A stretch of DNA of 45,817 nt from an uncultured Acidobacteriota bacterium (GCA_937870635.1 CALMZP010000012.1:1-45817); one strand, 5' to 3'; positions 8,204 through 16,829 are shown, counted from the stretch's first letter. Notes: a model not told the origin generated them from the sequence alone. Made by a program: numbers and translations.

Positions 8204-9637
8204 TTGTTGCGTCTCAGACATAGGATGCTGTTTCCCCTGTTGTGTTTCTTCGTCGTCGGCTCGGCTTTTGGCCAGGGTCTGACGGCGACCACGCTGACCC
8301 GTGAAGAACAGTTGATGCAGGTTGCTCCCAGCGCGAGCGGCCAGACGGGACTCTTCGAGACCGTGACCGCTGACACGCTGCGTCAGGGCGAGATTTCGTT
8401 CGGAGTCTATTTCAACGACTACGATCTTCTTGCTGGCGAAGCCCGCGATTTCGCGTTCCCCTCGGCGCGCGGATACCAGGACATGAGCTATGACCTCTAT
8501 CGGCTCAGCGCTTCGCTGGGCTACGGTCTCACCGACCGCTGGGAGATCAGCGCCATGCTGCCGTGGGATCGCATCGTCCAGAACGGTGGCGATCGCGCAG
8601 GTTTCATCAATGGCTGGCTGTATCGCGGTGAATTCACCGACAGTGGCATGGGCAACCTTCGCCTCGCCACGAAGTTCGGTGTGACCGCCCCTGATGCTCC
8701 GGGCCGGGTTGCTCTCTCCGTCTTCACCGATCTTCCGACCGGCGACGACGAAGGCGGCATCACCACCGGCGGCGGCGCCTTCGGCGTCGGCGCGCATTAC
8801 ACCCGCGGGATCGGATCTCTCGCTGCGAGCTACACGGCGCGCGGCGACCGCGAGGATGAAGCTTCGGGGATCGACTCCGGCATCCCCAACGAGATCCGCA
8901 TCGATGGCGGCCTCAATGTTCCCCTGAGCCTGTTCGGAACCACGAACTGGATCAGTGAAGTGAACGCCATCATGTACACCGGCGGTGACAACCGCCCCGA
9001 TTCGCCGATTTTCCTCCTGACCGGTCTCCGTCACTGGTTCGGAACCAGCGGCTGGGCGCTCAACGCCGGCGTCCGCTGGAACGTGGCGAAGTTCATTGAC
9101 AACAACGACGAATGCCGCATCACCGAGCTCGATGACTGCGCTCTGTCCGGCCTCGTCGGTCTGACGTTCGCGCCGTTGCGCTTCGCGGCCGTCGTTCCGC
9201 CGCCGCCTCCGGCGCCGGTCGTCGTACCTGCACCCGTCCCGCAGCCGCTGCCGCCGCCCGAGCCGGCCCCGATCACGCCGCCGCGCGTGCCGCAGGAACT
9301 GCGCACGGACGAGATCCACTTCGAGCCGGGCTCGGCCCGTCTTACCAACATCGCCAAGGCCATCCTGGACGACGTAGCGCTGCGTATGAAGCAGGAGCCG
9401 ACCTCGACCGCCCTGGTGATCGGATACACCGACAATCGTGAGAACACCGGACCGAACGCCGATCTCGATCGCCGTCGCGCCGAAGCCGTTCGCGACTACC
9501 TCGTGAGCCGCCACGGCATCGACGCCTCGCGGATCACGGTCGAAGGCCGCGACGCTCGCGAGCCGATCGCCGACAACGCCACCGCGGAAGGCAGACTGCG
9601 GAACCGCCGCGTCGTCATCCGCCTGACGCTGCCGTAA
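8204..9637 (+). CDS. OmpA-family outer-membrane protein (beta-barrel plus peptidoglycan-binding domain)
   Basis: 477 residues from TTG 8204. The start is set by AGGAGG at 8191-8196 with a 7-nt spacer; the in-frame upstream ATG at 8153 has no such site. A signal peptide (MLFPLLCFFVVGSAFGQ) leads to a barrel-like region (about 50-330; PTGDDEGG, LTGLRHWFG), then a Pro-rich linker (about 342-378), then an OmpA C-terminal domain: TDEIHFEPGSARLT, VIGYTDNRENTGPNADLDRR, RAEAVRDYLVSRHGI, GRLRNRRVVIRL. The Asp and Arg that contact diaminopimelate are in the expected places. It would tether the outer membrane to peptidoglycan. A strong terminator follows. Confidence 0.93.
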   Translation: MLRLRHRMLFPLLCFFVVGSAFGQGLTATTLTREEQLMQVAPSASGQTGLFETVTADTLRQGEISFGVYFNDYDLLAGEARDFAFPSARGYQDMSYDLYRLSASLGYGLTDRWEISAMLPWDRIVQNGGDRAGFINGWLYRGEFTDSGMGNLRLATKFGVTAPDAPGRVALSVFTDLPTGDDEGGITTGGGAFGVGAHYTRGIGSLAASYTARGDREDEASGIDSGIPNEIRIDGGLNVPLSLFGTTNWISEVNAIMYTGGDNRPDSPIFLLTGLRHWFGTSGWALNAGVRWNVAKFIDNNDECRITELDDCALSGLVGLTFAPLRFAAVVPPPPPAPVVVPAPVPQPLPPPEPAPITPPRVPQELRTDEIHFEPGSARLTNIAKAILDDVALRMKQEPTSTALVIGYTDNRENTGPNADLDRRRAEAVRDYLVSRHGIDASRITVEGRDAREPIADNATAEGRLRNRRVVIRLTLP

Positions 9638-9660
9638 CTTCCCTTGTTGCCTCACTTCGG

Positions 9661-9689
9661 GCCCCCGCGCGAGCGGGGGCCTTTTTTTT
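9661..9689 (+). terminator. Strong intrinsic terminator
   Basis: GCCCCCGC (9661-9668), loop GCGA, GCGGGGGC (9673-9680), then C and eight T. It ends the OmpA-like transcript, so the SpoIID-like gene 20 bp downstream needs its own promoter or read-through. Confidence 0.95.
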
Positions 9690-9708
9690 GCTGCGCAAAA
9701 GGATCGTC

Positions 9709-11940
9709 ATGATGAAAATCGCCGTCTCCCTTCTGGTCGCCTCTCTTCTCTTCACCTCCTGCGCTCCCGTCACCCCGCCCCCGGCCACGACGCCGGCCGC
9801 TGCGGAGCCGCCGCGCCCGACCAGTGCGCTGACCCCTGTCAGCTCGATGACGAAGAGCATCAGCGAGCCCTTCATCCGCGTCGGACTTCTCAGCGACCAG
9901 CCTCGCGCCGCGTTCCCGCGCGTCGCGGACGGTTACTACATCGTCGCCGACGGCGGACCCTCGATCCTGAGGCGCGGCTTTACAGCGCACGCGCCGCTCG
10001 CCGACGCGACCGTACGATTCGCCGTGCAGATGGCATCGATCTCCGACGGGCCGAGCGCCGAGGCGCTGGCGGAGAGGTTGCGCAAGGAGACGGGACAGCG
10101 GGTCGACATCATCTTCGATCCGGCGAACGGACAGCGGCGCGTCCTGGCGGGCGACTTCGCGACGAGCGAGGAGGCCACCCCGTTCCGCGCCACGCTGGTC
10201 GACCAGGGCTACGGTCGCGACATTACGGTCGTGCGACGCCCCTCCGACCAGCCGTTCGAGCGCGCGTTCACGATCGTCGACGATGAAGGCGACCGGCACA
10301 CGATCCGCGGCGAGTCGGTTCTCATCGTGCCCGTCTCCGCGGAAACGATCCGCATCGACGACAAGCAGTATCGGACCGCGGCGCGGCTCTTCGTCAACGC
10401 GCGCGGACTCTTCAACGTCATCAACGAGCTGAATCTCGAGGACTATCTGTTCGGCGTCGTTCCGGCCGAGCTGGGTCCCTCCGTTTACGACGAGCTCGAA
10501 GCGCTCAAGGCGCAGGCCGTTGCGGCACGCACCTACGCGATCCGCAACCTCGGTCAGTTCCGCGGCGAGGGTTACGACATCTGCCCGGGTCCAGCCTGTC
10601 AGGCCTATGTCGGATTCTCGGGCGAGCACGCCATGAGCACACAGGCCGTGCGCGAGACCGCGGGGCTGATCATGACGTACGAGGGAAAACCGATCGACGC
10701 GCTCTACACATCGACGTGCGGAGGCGAGACGAGCGATGTCGCGACGATGTTTCCCGGGCGCACCGATCCATGGCTGAAGCGCGCGCGCTGCGTGGAGATG
10801 GAGATGGTGGAGATCGCCGGACGCTCGCAGAGCGGCCTTCTCACCGAGACGCAGGCCGGCGCGCGCATGTTCGCGGCACTGGCCGGCATCCCGGAACGGG
10901 CGGCCAGTTGGAGTGGCAGCGATGTCGGCCGGGCGGTTGCGGCTGCGCTGCGACTTCTCGGCGATGACCCGCCGTCACGCCCCGCAGCGGCGTCGAGCCG
11001 GCGCGGCGACGTGCTCCGTTATCTGAGCGCGACGCTCGGCCTGGCCGGGAAAGCGCGGGCCACCACGCTGCCCGAAGATCGCGCTTACTGGTTCCGGCAG
11101 ACGAGTAATGTCGAGGACGATGCGTATCTGGCGGCTTCTTTCCTGATCAAGTACGGCATCTGGCCGGCGCAGTCGATCGACCGCGTCGACCTCTCCGCCC
11201 CCATGCCCCGCGACGAGGTCTACGCTCTCCTCGGATCGTGGCTGCGCGAGCACTCCGCGATGCAGGAGGCGAACGGAAAGATCTTCGCCGTCGAAGGGCG
11301 CACCGTCACGCTCAAGGCGGCTGGGAAGCTCGATCGCTTCACGCTCCCCGCGAACGTTCCGCTGTTCCGCAGACTGCAGGACCGCGTGCAGGAGTACCGC
11401 TCGCTTCCGGTCATGATCGGCGACCGCGCCACGATTTTCGTCGACGCCCAGAAGCGTCCCGTCGGCATGATCGTGCTGGCAAACGCCGACGGCGCTTCCT
11501 TCGACCGCACGTCGAGCTTTGCGAACTGGACTCGCAGCTACCGCGCCGATGAGCTGGTGACGACGATCAACCGCAGGCAGCCCATCAAGGAGCTGCTCGA
11601 CATCCGTCCGGTGACGGTCGACGCGTCGCACAGAATTGCGGAGCTCGAGGTCACGGCCGAAGGGGGAAGAAAGTTCATGCTCCGCGGTCTCCCCGTCCGA
11701 TGGTCGCTCAACGTCCCCGACAACCTCTTCGTGTACGAAAAGACGAAGGATCCGGACGGCGTCGACCGCTACACATTCTTCGGCAAAGGGTGGGGCCATG
11801 GAACCGGAATGTGCCAGGTCGGGGCGTACGGCGCCGCGTTCCGCGGGTGGACCTTCGATCGAATTCTGAAGCATTACTACTCGGGGATCGCCATTGCCCC
11901 GGCCCCGGCCCCCGTGACGCCACCCGCCCCCCGCACGTGA
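9709..11940 (+). CDS. SpoIID/LytB-domain lipoprotein with SPOR-like region
   Basis: 743 residues from ATG 9709 (purine-rich AAAAGGA 5 nt upstream; a TTG at 9688 would lie in the terminator tail). N-terminal lipobox LLFTSC marks a lipoprotein. Residues about 100-180 (VQMASISDGPSAEALAERL ... VLAGDFATSEEA) resemble a SPOR repeat. The SpoIID domain follows (LNLEDYLFGVVPAELGPSV, ALKAQAVAARTYA, STCGGETSDV) and ends near the C-terminus with GKGWGHGTGMCQVGAYG. In SpoIID the Glu of the PAEL-like motif catalyses lytic transglycosylation of amidase-processed glycan. This implies a cell-wall remodelling role, not sporulation. Between the two halves is about 350 residues with SLH-like features (AYLAASFLIKYGIWPAQS). 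The 3' end enters the GTGACGCC repeats. Confidence 0.85.
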   Translation: MMKIAVSLLVASLLFTSCAPVTPPPATTPAAAEPPRPTSALTPVSSMTKSISEPFIRVGLLSDQPRAAFPRVADGYYIVADGGPSILRRGFTAHAPLADATVRFAVQMASISDGPSAEALAERLRKETGQRVDIIFDPANGQRRVLAGDFATSEEATPFRATLVDQGYGRDITVVRRPSDQPFERAFTIVDDEGDRHTIRGESVLIVPVSAETIRIDDKQYRTAARLFVNARGLFNVINELNLEDYLFGVVPAELGPSVYDELEALKAQAVAARTYAIRNLGQFRGEGYDICPGPACQAYVGFSGEHAMSTQAVRETAGLIMTYEGKPIDALYTSTCGGETSDVATMFPGRTDPWLKRARCVEMEMVEIAGRSQSGLLTETQAGARMFAALAGIPERAASWSGSDVGRAVAAALRLLGDDPPSRPAAASSRRGDVLRYLSATLGLAGKARATTLPEDRAYWFRQTSNVEDDAYLAASFLIKYGIWPAQSIDRVDLSAPMPRDEVYALLGSWLREHSAMQEANGKIFAVEGRTVTLKAAGKLDRFTLPANVPLFRRLQDRVQEYRSLPVMIGDRATIFVDAQKRPVGMIVLANADGASFDRTSSFANWTRSYRADELVTTINRRQPIKELLDIRPVTVDASHRIAELEVTAEGGRKFMLRGLPVRWSLNVPDNLFVYEKTKDPDGVDRYTFFGKGWGHGTGMCQVGAYGAAFRGWTFDRILKHYYSGIAIAPAPAPVTPPAPRT

Positions 11941-12066
11941 CGCCGTCCGCCCGCCCACCCGTGACGCCACCGCCCACGCCGCCGTGACGCCTGCCACCCG
12001 GCCCGCCGTGGTTTCACGGATGGTTGGGCGGGTGGCGTCACGGTGGCAAGGGGGGGGCGGCGTCAC
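11914..12066. repeat. GTGACGCC repeats with an inverted partner
   Basis: GTGACGCC recurs at 11914, 11937, 11961 and 11984, a period of 23-24 bp; its inverse GGCGTCAC lies at 12034-12041 and about 12059-12066. The outer copies pair over GTGACGCCACC/GGTGGCGTCAC. The first copies are inside the 3' end of the SpoIID-like gene and the last touch the convergent gene. It resembles the heptamer elements in layout but has a longer period. It may act as a bidirectional terminator. Confidence 0.7.
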
Positions 12067-12074
12067 GCGCGCGG

Positions 12075-12776
12075 CTAAGGTTCCAAACCGAAGATGAGTG
12101 TGGCCAGCGCCACGGCCACGCGCGGGTCGAGGCCCGATCCGGCCGTGAGCTCGAGGTAATCGACCTCTCCCTTCTCGTCAGGCCGGCGCACGATCACCGC
12201 GCCGGGAACGCCGTCATGCACCAGGCGGATGTTGGCCTCGAACTTCCGCCGGAATTTGCCTAGGAGTTTGCGGATGAGGGCGCGCGAGAAGGACTCCTCC
12301 GTTGCGTACGCCCGGCCGCGCTGATCCGCCGGACCGGTGATCGTCCATCGATTCGTCGTCAGGCGCGAGAACGCTCCCTTGCGGACAGCCGCGAGCGTGT
12401 CGCCGTCGGGCGTGCGGATGGTCCATGTCGTCGACGGAAACGAGAAGCGCGAGCTTTGCACGATCCGGAGCACGGGATCGCTGCCGGAGTAGAGCGTGAC
12501 GCGCGTGCGCGGCACGAGGGCAGCGATGATGATCGCGAACACGAAGGTGAGCATCGCCGCGGCGATTGCCGCTCCCGGCCGGTCTTCGGCATTCAGGAAC
12601 AGTGCAGACGACAGACCTGTGAGAACGACGATGGCGATGACCAGGGTGGCGACGATTCCGACGACGCTCGCGAAGCTGCGGTACGTCAGGAGAGGTTTAC
12701 CCGACCGATCGGCGATCGAGGCGGTCTCGCCGGCCCGCACGCCGGGATGGAAGTAATAGCGCGTGGCGCTGAACAT
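12075..12776 (-). CDS. Membrane protein of unknown function, possibly the second half of an FHA fusion
   Basis: 233 residues if started at ATG 12776. Two hydrophobic segments (about 38-60, FASVVGIVATLVIAIVVLTG; and 70-90, AAIAAAMLTFVFAIIIAALV) precede a soluble part. That part (TWTIRTPDGDTLAAVRKGAF, RAYATEESFSRALIRKLLG, VHDGVPGAVIVRRPD) vaguely recalls LURP-one/scramblase-like folds; this is a weak guess. No Shine-Dalgarno sequence precedes the ATG. The reading frame is open upstream for another 36 codons, all Pro/Ser/Thr-rich, back to the A9 tract at the end of the FHA gene. The true product may therefore start in that gene. Confidence 0.65.
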   Translation of the reverse strand: MFSATRYYFHPGVRAGETASIADRSGKPLLTYRSFASVVGIVATLVIAIVVLTGLSSALFLNAEDRPGAAIAAAMLTFVFAIIIAALVPRTRVTLYSGSDPVLRIVQSSRFSFPSTTWTIRTPDGDTLAAVRKGAFSRLTTNRWTITGPADQRGRAYATEESFSRALIRKLLGKFRRKFEANIRLVHDGVPGAVIVRRPDEKGEVDYLELTAGSGLDPRVAVALATLIFGLEP

Positions 12777-12880
12777 TGGCGGTGGAGCGGTAACGGGTCG
12801 CGGAACGGCTGTGGAAGGGGGGACGGAAACGGACGGCGGATCGGGGAGCGGATCGATCGGTTCGGTCTGTGGATCGGTTG

Positions 12881-13318
12881 CTACTTTTTTTTTAAGTCGT
12901 CGCCGACCCGTTCGTGCGGCATGGTGGCGTTGATCGGATCCATCTCGGCGGTCGGAAAGTTGTCGAGTTCGACCGGCGCCGTGGAGGGCGCCGCCGACTC
13001 GGTGTGTGGCTGATCGGTCTCGGTGGGCAGCTCCTCCGAGAAACGCCCGTAGCTGTTGCCCATGCGCAGTTTCGCGCCGTGAGTGAGAGGCGCGACGCGC
13101 ACGCGCTTGCCGTTGACATAGGTGCCGTTCGCGCTGGCGAGGTCGTGCAGCACGAAGAAGCCGCGCTCGAACACGATCTCGGCGTGATGGCGCGACACCT
13201 TCGGATCGCGGAGGATGATGTCGTTTCCCGGATCCCGGCCGACCGTGAAAGGACGGTGGGTCTGCAGGCGGTAACTTTTCTCCGTCCCGTCGAGGCCGAC
13301 GAAGAATATTTTAGCCAT
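12881..13318 (-). CDS. FHA-domain protein
   Basis: 145 residues. An FHA fold (phosphothreonine-peptide binding) occupies about residues 18-95: VGRDPGNDIILRDP, VSRHHAEIVFE, LHDLASANGTYVNGKRV, the conserved Gly-Arg, Ser-Arg-His and Asn-Gly contacts. A flexible acidic tail with several Thr (about 95-145) ends in LKKK. FHA proteins usually read Ser/Thr-kinase signals; no kinase lies in this window. The ATG at 13318 is 9 nt after TAGAAT (minus strand, 13328-13333), suggesting a leaderless mRNA. The stop codon sits directly after an A9 slippery tract that could fuse this domain to the membrane protein encoded downstream. Confidence 0.92.
   Translation of the reverse strand: MAKIFFVGLDGTEKSYRLQTHRPFTVGRDPGNDIILRDPKVSRHHAEIVFERGFFVLHDLASANGTYVNGKRVRVAPLTHGAKLRMGNSYGRFSEELPTETDQPHTESAAPSTAPVELDNFPTAEMDPINATMPHERVGDDLKKK
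12884..12893 (-). other. A9 slippery tract with an A AAA AAG heptamer before the FHA stop codon
   Basis: On the minus strand the FHA gene ends TTA AAA AAA AAG TAG. A(12890) AAA(12889-12887) AAG(12886-12884) is the dnaX-type -1 slippery heptamer in the correct frame, inside nine A residues. A -1 shift enters GTA GCA ACC..., which stays open for 36 codons and joins the ATG of the next gene in frame. No obvious stimulatory hairpin was found. Confidence 0.6.
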
Positions 13319-13354
13319 CGGTGCCGAATTCTACAGGAGAGGGGAGGACGGGCC

Positions 13355-13720
13355 TCAGGCGGTGGGCCTCGGCCTCTCAATTTCGGTAACGAGCTGTTCG
13401 ACGGAGACGGGCTTGGTCATCCAGCACTGGATCCGGCGATCGAGGCTGTCCGGGGCGGGCTGACCGCTGACGACGATGACCGGAATGAAGGCCGTTTCCT
13501 CCTGGCTGCCGAGGCGGGCGAGCACTTCCCGGCCGTCCATGAGGGGCATGAGCCAGTCCAGGAGAATCACGTCGGGTTTCTCCCCGCCGGTGATCCGCTC
13601 GACGGCCTCGGCGCCGTTCGCGGCAAGCTTTACCTCGAACCCGCGCTGGTTGAGCCCGATTGCATAGAGCCGGCGGGCGTCGGAATCGTCCTCGACGATG
13701 AGAATCTTTGGTCTCGTCAT
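13355..13720 (-). CDS. Single-domain response regulator (CheY-like)
   Basis: 121 residues, a receiver domain with no output domain. Acidic pocket EDD (10-12), phospho-acceptor Asp55 in VILLDWLMP, Ser in VIVVSGQ (about 85) and Lys103 in TKPVSV. It would relay phosphate from an unidentified histidine kinase. It lies 36 bp upstream of the FHA gene on the same strand, so the two may form a signalling unit. Divergent from pyrR, with element E4 between them. Confidence 0.92.
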   Translation of the reverse strand: MTRPKILIVEDDSDARRLYAIGLNQRGFEVKLAANGAEAVERITGGEKPDVILLDWLMPLMDGREVLARLGSQEETAFIPVIVVSGQPAPDSLDRRIQCWMTKPVSVEQLVTEIERPRPTA

Positions 13721-13768
13721 TGACCATAGTTTGTGCAGGGAAAGTGCCGGGATTGGGGGCCGCGTCCA

Positions 13769-13844
13769 TTTTGGATTTTGGATTTTGGATTTTGGATTTG
13801 CGGGGAATCAGAAATCCAAAATCCAAAATCCAAAATCCAAAATC
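13769..13844. repeat. Inverted heptamer-repeat element E4
   Basis: The left arm (13769-13799) is ATTTTGG about four times; a loop of roughly 14 nt (TGCGGGGAATCAGA) follows; the right arm (13811-13844) is the inverse AAATCCA/AATCCAA units. The stem could be about 30 bp with a small loop. It is much more A+T-rich than its surroundings. It lies between divergently transcribed genes, so a terminator role is unlikely here. Confidence 0.92.
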
Positions 13845-13899
13845 TTCTCTGAGCGGTCCCGGCGAGGTCGTGCTACCATCCCGGCGCTTTTCAGTACGA

Positions 13900-14436
13900 A
13901 TGAACGTCAAAAAACGCCTGCTCGACGCTCCACGAATGAATCGCGCGATCCGCCGGATGGCGATCGAGATCGTCGAGAAGAACCGCGGCATCGACGACCT
14001 GATGATCGTCGGCATCCGCAGCCGCGGAGTTCCCATCGGTGAAAGGATCGCGAAAGAGATCCATCAGCTGGAAGGTCAGCCGGTCTCGTTCGGCATCATC
14101 GACATCACTCTTTACCGTGACGATCTCACGACGATCGCCCCGCAACCGGTCGTCAAGCCGACGAAGCTTCCGGAGCCGATCGATGAGAAGGTCGTGGTGC
14201 TGGTCGACGACGTGCTCTATACCGGGCGAACCGTTCGCGCAGCGCTCGATGCGCTGATCGACTTCGGGCGTCCGAAGGCGGTGCAGCTGGCGGTGCTCAT
14301 CGACCGCGGACACCGCGAGCTTCCCATCCATGCCGACGTCGTCGGGAAGACCGTGCCCACCGACGCGCACGAGGTGATCAAGGTGAAGCTGGCGGAGACC
14401 GACGGCGAAGACGAAGTCCTGCTCATGGAGAAGTAA
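13900..14436 (+). CDS. pyrR: Bifunctional pyr regulator / uracil phosphoribosyltransferase PyrR
   Basis: 178 residues from ATG 13900, the usual PyrR length; the longer frame would run through repeat E4. The PRPP-binding motif VVVLVDDVLYTGRTV is at about 97-111, and IVGIRSRGVPIGERIA lies near the N-terminus. PyrR binds pyr mRNA in a UMP-dependent way and can make UMP from uracil and PRPP. It heads pyrR-pyrB-pyrC, with 24 bp to pyrB. A possible -10 (TACCAT, 13874-13879) lies 20 nt before the start. I found no clear PyrR-type anti-antiterminator leader, so its regulatory target is unproven here. Confidence 0.93.
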   Translation: MNVKKRLLDAPRMNRAIRRMAIEIVEKNRGIDDLMIVGIRSRGVPIGERIAKEIHQLEGQPVSFGIIDITLYRDDLTTIAPQPVVKPTKLPEPIDEKVVVLVDDVLYTGRTVRAALDALIDFGRPKAVQLAVLIDRGHRELPIHADVVGKTVPTDAHEVIKVKLAETDGEDEVLLMEK

Positions 14437-14460
14437 TCGGTTGCGGTTGCCCGTGAATCA

Positions 14461-15405
14461 ATGAGAACGACCACCTCCGCGCTGCGATCCAAAGATCTCC
14501 TCGGCATCGAGGCGCTGACTCCGGAAGAAATCACTCTCATCCTCGATACCGCGGAAGGCTTCAAGGAAGTTTCCGAGCGGCCGGTCAAGAAAGTCCCGGC
14601 GCTGCGCGGCCAGCTGGTCATCAATCTTTTCATGGAAGCGTCGACGAGGACCCGCGTCTCGTTCGAGATCGCCGAGAAGCGCCTCTCCGCGGACACGCTG
14701 AACTTCGCGGCTTCGGGCTCGTCGGTGGAGAAGGGCGAGACGCTCATCGACACGGTCGACAACCTGATGGCGATGCATCCGGACATGATCGTGATCCGCC
14801 ACAAGCATCCCGGGTCGCCGAAGATGCTCGCCGACCGGCTGCCGGCGTCGGTGATCAACGCCGGCGACGGCGCGCACGAGCATCCGACACAGGCTCTCCT
14901 CGACGCGTTCACGATCCGGGAACGCCTCGGGCGTCTGCAGGGAGTGAACGTGTCGATCATCGGCGACATCGCGCATTCACGGGTCGTCCGGTCGAACATT
15001 CACCTGCTGAGGAAGATGAAAGCCAACGTGACCCTGGCCGGTCCGCCAACGCTGATGCCCGCCGAAGTCGAGCGCCTGGGTGTCCGCGTGGTGCATTCAC
15101 TGGACGAGGCGCTGGAAGGCGCCGACGTGGTCATGATGCTGCGGGTACAGCTGGAGCGGCAGGGAAAGCTCAGCTTTCCGTCGCTCCGCGAGTACTACAA
15201 CACCTTCGGCCTGACCCCGGAACGCCTGCGCCGGGCCAAGGAAGGCGTCGTCGTGATGCATCCGGGCCCGATGAACCGCGGAGTAGAGATCGCCTCCGAC
15301 GTCGCCGACGGCCCGTACTCGGTGATTCTCGAACAGGTCACCAACGGTGTGGCCGTGCGCATGGCGGTGCTGTACCTGCTGTCGGGAGGGCACCTTGCCG
15401 AATAG
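14461..15405 (+). CDS. pyrB: Aspartate carbamoyltransferase, catalytic subunit
   Basis: 314 residues, normal length. It condenses carbamoyl phosphate with aspartate, the committed step of pyrimidine synthesis. Carbamoyl-phosphate site STRTRVSFE (about 60-68), SSVEKGET loop, [10 protein letters not shown] (about 140), and [11 protein letters not shown] near the C-terminus are intact. No PyrI regulatory chain is present, so it probably functions as a trimer or with dihydroorotase. Start codon ATG 14461; no good Shine-Dalgarno sequence is visible, and coupling to pyrR is possible. Element E5 follows 11 bp after the stop. Confidence 0.96.
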   Translation: MRTTTSALRSKDLLGIEALTPEEITLILDTAEGFKEVSERPVKKVPALRGQLVINLFMEASTRTRVSFEIAEKRLSADTLNFAASGSSVEKGETLIDTVDNLMAMHPDMIVIRHKHPGSPKMLADRLPASVINAGDGAHEHPTQALLDAFTIRERLGRLQGVNVSIIGDIAHSRVVRSNIHLLRKMKANVTLAGPPTLMPAEVERLGVRVVHSLDEALEGADVVMMLRVQLERQGKLSFPSLREYYNTFGLTPERLRRAKEGVVVMHPGPMNRGVEIASDVADGPYSVILEQVTNGVAVRMAVLYLLSGGHLAE

Positions 15406-15416
15406 GGGAAGGCGAA

Positions 15417-15503
15417 ATGTTGAATGTTGAATGTTTAATGTTGAATGCTAACGTGTCAGAATATGTTGAACATTAAACATTCAACATTAAACATTCAACA
15501 TTC
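15417..15503. repeat. Inverted heptamer-repeat element E5 between pyrB and pyrC
   Basis: The left arm (15417-15448) is TTGAATG with one TTTAATG variant; the right arm (15463-15503) alternates ACATTAA and ACATTCA. The arms are complementary with 7-bp period, and the variant unit is mirrored on the other side. The loop is about 14 nt. It is A+T-rich and ends 9 bp before the pyrC ATG, occupying the place where a ribosome site would be. Confidence 0.92.
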
Positions 15504-15512
15504 CGATTGTTC

Positions 15513-16829
15513 ATGAATTTACTCATCACAGGCGGCCGCGTCATCGATCCCAGCCAGGACCTCGACTCGAAGCTCGATGTCCTGATCGAGGATGGGTCGG
15601 TCGTGGAGACGGGCCGCAACCTGAAGGCGGATGCCCCGGTATTCGACGCGACGGGCCTCGTCGTCGCGCCGGGCTTCATCGATCTGCATACGCATCTGCG
15701 CGAACCTGGTCAGGAGCACAAGGAAACGATCGCCACGGGCACGCGAGCCGCGGTGGCGGGCGGATACACAGCGGTGTGCGCGATGGCGAACACGGTTCCG
15801 CCGAACGACGAGCGCGCCGTCACGGAGATGGTTCTCGCGGAAGCGGCGCGCAACGGCGCGTGCCGCGTCTATCCGATCGGAGCGGTGAGCAAGGGCCTGA
15901 AAGGTGAAGCTCTCGCCGAGCTGGCCGATCTCCATGCGGCGGGATGCGTGGGAGCGAGTGACGACGGCAGGCCCGTGTACAACGCGCAGCTCATGCGGCG
16001 GGCGCTCGAGTACACGTCGATGCTGGGGATTCCCGTCATCGCTCACGAAGAAGACGCCAACCTGAATGAAGGCGGCGTCATGCACGAAGGCTTCTACTCG
16101 ACACTCCTCGGCATGGGCGGCATTCCGGCCGCTTCTGAAGAGACGCTGGTCGCGCGCGATGTGATCCTGGCGCGCATCACTGGCGGGCACGTGCACATTG
16201 CCCATCTGTCGACCGCGGGCGGCATCGAGGCCATCCGCCGGGCGCGACGCGATGGTGTGAAGGTGACCTGTGAGGTCACGCCGCATCATCTCGCCCTGAC
16301 GGACGAGGCGGTACAGTCCTTCTCGACCAACCTGAAGATGAATCCTCCTCTCCGCGCGGAGGAGCATCGCCGGGCGATCCTCGAGGCTATCGCGGACGGC
16401 ACGATCGACGGGATCGCAACCGACCACGCCCCGCATCACTTCGACGAGAAGAACGTCGAGTTCGATCTCGCGCCGTTCGGCGTGATCGGCCTGGAGACGG
16501 CCTTCGCCGTTGCGTACGAGAACCTGGTCCGCGCGAAGGTGATCAAGCTGCCGCGTCTCATCGACCTTCTCTCGTGCGGGCCCGCGCGGGTGTTCAATCT
16601 GCCGGGCGGCACGCTTCGCGCAGGGGCAATCGGCGACGTGACCATTCTCGATGTCGAATCGCGCGGGGACGTGACGGCCTCATTCGTTTCGAAAGCCGCC
16701 AACTCCCCATTCATCGGCCAGACCCTCACGGGCCGCGTGGTGGCCACGGTCGTCGGCGGTGAGCTGCGGCATGACACGAGGGAGAGCGCATCGGAGCCGG
16801 CGCTCAGGAAGCGCAAGCCGCGGAAATGA
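15513..16829 (+). CDS. pyrC: Dihydroorotase
   Basis: 438 residues from ATG 15513 (an upstream in-frame TTG at 15507 is less likely). Class I dihydroorotase of the amidohydrolase fold, closing carbamoyl-aspartate to dihydroorotate. Metal ligands: DLHTHLREPG (about 57-66), His in VIAHEED, HIAHLST, and the catalytic Asp in TDHAPHH (about 305). The third step of the pyrR-B-C cluster. The upstream region is element E5 and has no Shine-Dalgarno sequence. The stop overlaps the next gene's ATG by 4 bp (ATGA). Confidence 0.96.
   Translation: MNLLITGGRVIDPSQDLDSKLDVLIEDGSVVETGRNLKADAPVFDATGLVVAPGFIDLHTHLREPGQEHKETIATGTRAAVAGGYTAVCAMANTVPPNDERAVTEMVLAEAARNGACRVYPIGAVSKGLKGEALAELADLHAAGCVGASDDGRPVYNAQLMRRALEYTSMLGIPVIAHEEDANLNEGGVMHEGFYSTLLGMGGIPAASEETLVARDVILARITGGHVHIAHLSTAGGIEAIRRARRDGVKVTCEVTPHHLALTDEAVQSFSTNLKMNPPLRAEEHRRAILEAIADGTIDGIATDHAPHHFDEKNVEFDLAPFGVIGLETAFAVAYENLVRAKVIKLPRLIDLLSCGPARVFNLPGGTLRAGAIGDVTILDVESRGDVTASFVSKAANSPFIGQTLTGRVVATVVGGELRHDTRESASEPALRKRKPRK

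Noticed and set aside
13737-13899. PyrR-responsive attenuator in the pyrR leader
   Set aside because: The only strong structure is the ATTTTGG/CCAAAAT element, which matches the unrelated elements elsewhere; no conserved PyrR binding loop or antiterminator pair was found.
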